A stretch of 43,134 bases of DNA from assembly GCA_019306075.1 (NCBI GenBank), contig JAFDME010000002.1, positions 1 to 43,134 of the forward strand. The letters run 5' to 3'. The translations under genes and the position numbers were made by a program. Below, one piece after another: positions 41,378 through 43,134 of the stretch. The stretch's first letter is position 1. Each line of letters opens with the position of its first letter. This DNA is from Deltaproteobacteria bacterium (GTDB lineage Bacteria; Desulfobacterota; Desulfobulbia; Desulfobulbales; Desulfocapsaceae). A model generated the notes under the pieces. The model made no database searches. It saw nothing but the letters and a program-made list of their open reading frames with translations, and was not told the DNA's origin.

Positions 41378-42205
41378 TTATTCTGGGCTCAATTTTTGGC
41401 CATCAACCATTTTCCGGCGGCGCAGATGGATAGGCTTCTTTTCGCGCTTACGTTCCAGCCAGTTCTGGTAGAGGTCCACTGAAAACATCAGCAGAAGAAT
41501 AAAAATAACAATCCACTGCGGAATGTAGGGGAATGGGCTGGAGTTGACCAGCAGGTGTGCCACATGTCCTCCCTCGAGGATCAGGATAAAGCCGATCAGG
41601 AGCAGGACAAAAAGTCCAAGAATTTCAAAATCCGGGTTTTCATTCATATAGTCCGAAATAGTACCGGCAAAAAAGAGCATAATGCCGACAGATATCACCA
41701 CCGATCCGACCATGACCAGAAAAATATCAGTCATTCCCACAACTGTAAGAATGGAGTCCACTGAAAAGAGCAGGTTCATACTGACGATAATAAAGAGAAC
41801 CTGGTAAAAATTTGCAGCGGATTTTACCTCCTCTTCAACTCCCTTTGATTTTTGCCGCAACTCTTTTATACCTTTCCAGATAAGGAAGAGTCCTCCAGTG
41901 AAAAGCACCACGGCCTTGCCGCTGAGCGCTCCGACAACTGTTATGTTGAAGGGTAGAGTGAGATCCATATGGTAAAAGACACCGGTTGCATATTTAAGAA
42001 CAAGGCTGACCATGGCCAGGAGAATAATGCGAAAAAGCATGGCAATAATCAGCCCAAGATTTACAGCTTTTTTCCGCTGGTGTGCAGGCAGTTTATTGGC
42101 AAGAATAGTGATAATTATCAGGTTATCTGCTCCCAGGGCGATCTGGATGAGGGTTACAGAGAACAGATTTAACCAGAAAACGGTATGGAAAAAGATATCA
42201 AACAT
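41378..42205 (-). CDS. TerC family integral membrane protein
   Basis: This 275-residue protein has about seven membrane segments and the TerC hallmarks. The acidic metal-binding-type motif is ALGADNLIIITILANKLP in the first half, and NLLFSVDSILTVVGMTDIFLVM in the second. It ends in a basic cytoplasmic tail (RKREKKPIHLRRRK). TerC/Alx proteins are implicated in tellurite resistance and in manganese efflux linked to protein secretion. No ter operon partners are nearby, so a general metal-homeostasis role is the cautious reading. Confidence 0.9.
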   Translation of the reverse strand: MFDIFFHTVFWLNLFSVTLIQIALGADNLIIITILANKLPAHQRKKAVNLGLIIAMLFRIILLAMVSLVLKYATGVFYHMDLTLPFNITVVGALSGKAVVLFTGGLFLIWKGIKELRQKSKGVEEEVKSAANFYQVLFIIVSMNLLFSVDSILTVVGMTDIFLVMVGSVVISVGIMLFFAGTISDYMNENPDFEILGLFVLLLIGFILILEGGHVAHLLVNSSPFPYIPQWIVIFILLLMFSVDLYQNWLERKREKKPIHLRRRKMVDGQKLSPE

Positions 42206-42364
42206 ATTCCACTCAGTTTCTTCAGCATTTCAGGAATTCTTTCGAAATCTACGCATATCTTCTGTTTCTAAAGAAAGAATTGTGTGAGGGGCCTGTCCTG
42301 TCCGGCGTGGGGCGATGACGCAACCATCCGGCGGTCTCGCCATGAATCCCGGCAACAGTCGGGG

Positions 42365-42395
42365 GATCAGATGACCGTGCTGCGGTCATCTGATC
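42365..42395 (-). terminator. Perfect 13-bp stem-loop after malate dehydrogenase
   Basis: GATCAGATGACCG and CGGTCATCTGATC pair perfectly around a TGCTG loop, 21 nt past the mdh stop codon. There is no U-tract on the minus strand, so it is a probable 3'-end stabiliser or factor-assisted terminator. The rest of the mdh-terC gap (42206-42416) shows nothing else. Confidence 0.6.
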
Positions 42396-42416
42396 GGTTT
42401 CACAGTAAAAACATTT

Positions 42417-43134
42417 TCACAGCAGTTCTGCGACGGCCTCTCTCTCGGAGAGCAGCTCTTCTTCCGTAGCGGAGATCATTTTACGGGCGAAATCACTGAT
42501 CTCAAGACCGGTGACCTCTTTCCATTCACCATTTTCACAGGTGATTGGCAGGGCAAACATAAGATCCTGATCTATGCCATAGCTGTTGCCACCGCTGAAT
42601 ACACCCATACTGACCCAGCCGCCATCAGATCCAAGCGCCCAGCTTCTCATATGATCGATAGCGGCAGAGGCGGCAGAAGCTGCACTGGATGCTCCCCTGG
42701 CCTTGATGATGGCTGCTCCTCGCTGCTGCACCGTGGGGATGAAATTATTTACGTACCAGTCATTATCGACCGCTTCCGTGACCGGTTTGCCATCTACAAT
42801 TGCATGGCTGATATCGGGAAACTGGGTGGCGGAATGATTCCCCCAGACAACCATTTTCTCGACTCTGGTACTGTGGCTGCCGGTTTTATCGGCGATTTGT
42901 GAGAGAGAGCGGTTATGGTCAAGGCGCATCATTGAGGTGAAGTTCCGGGGGTTAAGATCCGGTGCATTTTTCATTGCTATAAAGGCATTGGTGTTGGCCG
43001 GATTACCGACAACCAGCACCTTCACATCACGGATGGCCTTATCGTTAAGAGCCTTCCCCTGGACGGTGAAGATTGCTCCGTTCTCTTTGAGAAGATCTGC
43101 CCTCTCCATGCCTGGTCCACGGGGTTTTGAACCG
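42417..43134 (-). CDS. mdh: Malate dehydrogenase, 5' truncated at the window edge
   Basis: The frame stays open to the end of the window: eight codons upstream of the ATG at 43109 read GSKPRGPG, which with MERADLL is the conserved substrate-loop region of malate dehydrogenases. Thus the true start is beyond the window; about 238 residues remain. Visible motifs are [20 protein letters not shown] (NAD domain end), [12 protein letters not shown] and the catalytic-histidine segment [15 protein letters not shown]. This is the type 2 MDH family, whose members are about 325-330 residues long. It interconverts malate and oxaloacetate in the citric-acid cycle and is followed by a strong stem-loop. Confidence 0.93.
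   Translation of the reverse strand, partial: GSKPRGPGMERADLLKENGAIFTVQGKALNDKAIRDVKVLVVGNPANTNAFIAMKNAPDLNPRNFTSMMRLDHNRSLSQIADKTGSHSTRVEKMVVWGNHSATQFPDISHAIVDGKPVTEAVDNDWYVNNFIPTVQQRGAAIIKARGASSAASAASAAIDHMRSWALGSDGGWVSMGVFSGGNSYGIDQDLMFALPITCENGEWKEVTGLEISDFARKMISATEEELLSEREAVAELL

Noticed and set aside
1-43134. CRISPR arrays, tRNA or rRNA genes, prophage
   Set aside because: No regularly spaced short repeats, no cloverleaf or rRNA-like sequence, and no phage structural or integrase genes were seen.

Overview
The window looks like part of the chromosome of an anaerobic, probably sulfate-reducing or sulfur-disproportionating bacterium of the Desulfobacterota (Desulfobulbales-like). This is inferred from gene content: a class I [4Fe-4S] fumarase, a TctABC tricarboxylate transporter, several organic-acid/amino-acid ABC systems, acyl-CoA and CoA-ligase genes, and at least two genes with in-frame UGA codons that look like selenocysteine (Sec) codons. 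UGA also ends ordinary genes here (for example at 936, 22050, 24613 and 26168), so the genetic code is standard.

Layout. 1-3280 (+): a surface-polysaccharide segment with a truncated FrhB-type protein, a nucleotide-sugar-type epimerase and a polysaccharide pyruvyl transferase. 3493-6839 (-): tctC-tctB-tctA, with a small secreted protein gene upstream. 6840-7461: no intact gene, but a 142-bp MITE-like element, a degenerate coding remnant and one copy of a dispersed repeat. 7462-9577 (+): the most striking locus. A rhodanese domain whose active-site loop carries two in-frame UGA codons (Sec120, Sec125) is fused to a DsbD membrane domain and a C-terminal thioredoxin. It is followed by a 105-residue thioredoxin-fold protein with a UGA at codon 16. 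Each UGA is followed by a SECIS-like hairpin whose loop begins 20-25 nt downstream. 9726-16465 (-): a DUF2142-type membrane protein, fumarase, a DUF808 protein, a PfkB kinase and an EamA transporter. 17035-19692 (+): a polar amino-acid ABC transporter. 19923-26168 (+): a BMP-type nucleoside ABC transporter and an unusual AMP-binding protein. 26254-41055 (-): UspA, a complete Liv-type ABC transporter with an acyl-CoA ligase embedded in its operon, acetoacetyl-CoA synthetase, a DUF35/thiolase-fold pair, two XRE-cupin regulators and an acyl-CoA dehydrogenase. 41378-43134 (-): a TerC protein and the C-terminal part of malate dehydrogenase.

Two non-coding systems cross these blocks. First, a 105-165 bp repeat family has five copies (7348, 13358, 16495, 19769, 33850). 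Four lie directly upstream of a gene, or within about 75 bp of one, in the gene's own orientation; the copy at 33850 runs into the livG start codon. Second, a roughly 93-bp promoter block containing the palindrome TTAAG-A-CTTAA lies upstream of both the XRE-cupin regulator at 38929 and the acyl-CoA dehydrogenase at 41055. This suggests a small autoregulated acyl-CoA regulon.

Functionally, the right half reads as uptake of an organic acid or branched-chain substrate (Liv), its CoA activation (two or three ligases), acyl-CoA oxidation and carbon-carbon bond chemistry, with malate dehydrogenase and fumarase as central-metabolism neighbours. The Sec locus would move reducing power from the cytoplasm across the membrane to a periplasmic selenium-based rhodanese. 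Everything here was read by eye; no database search was run.
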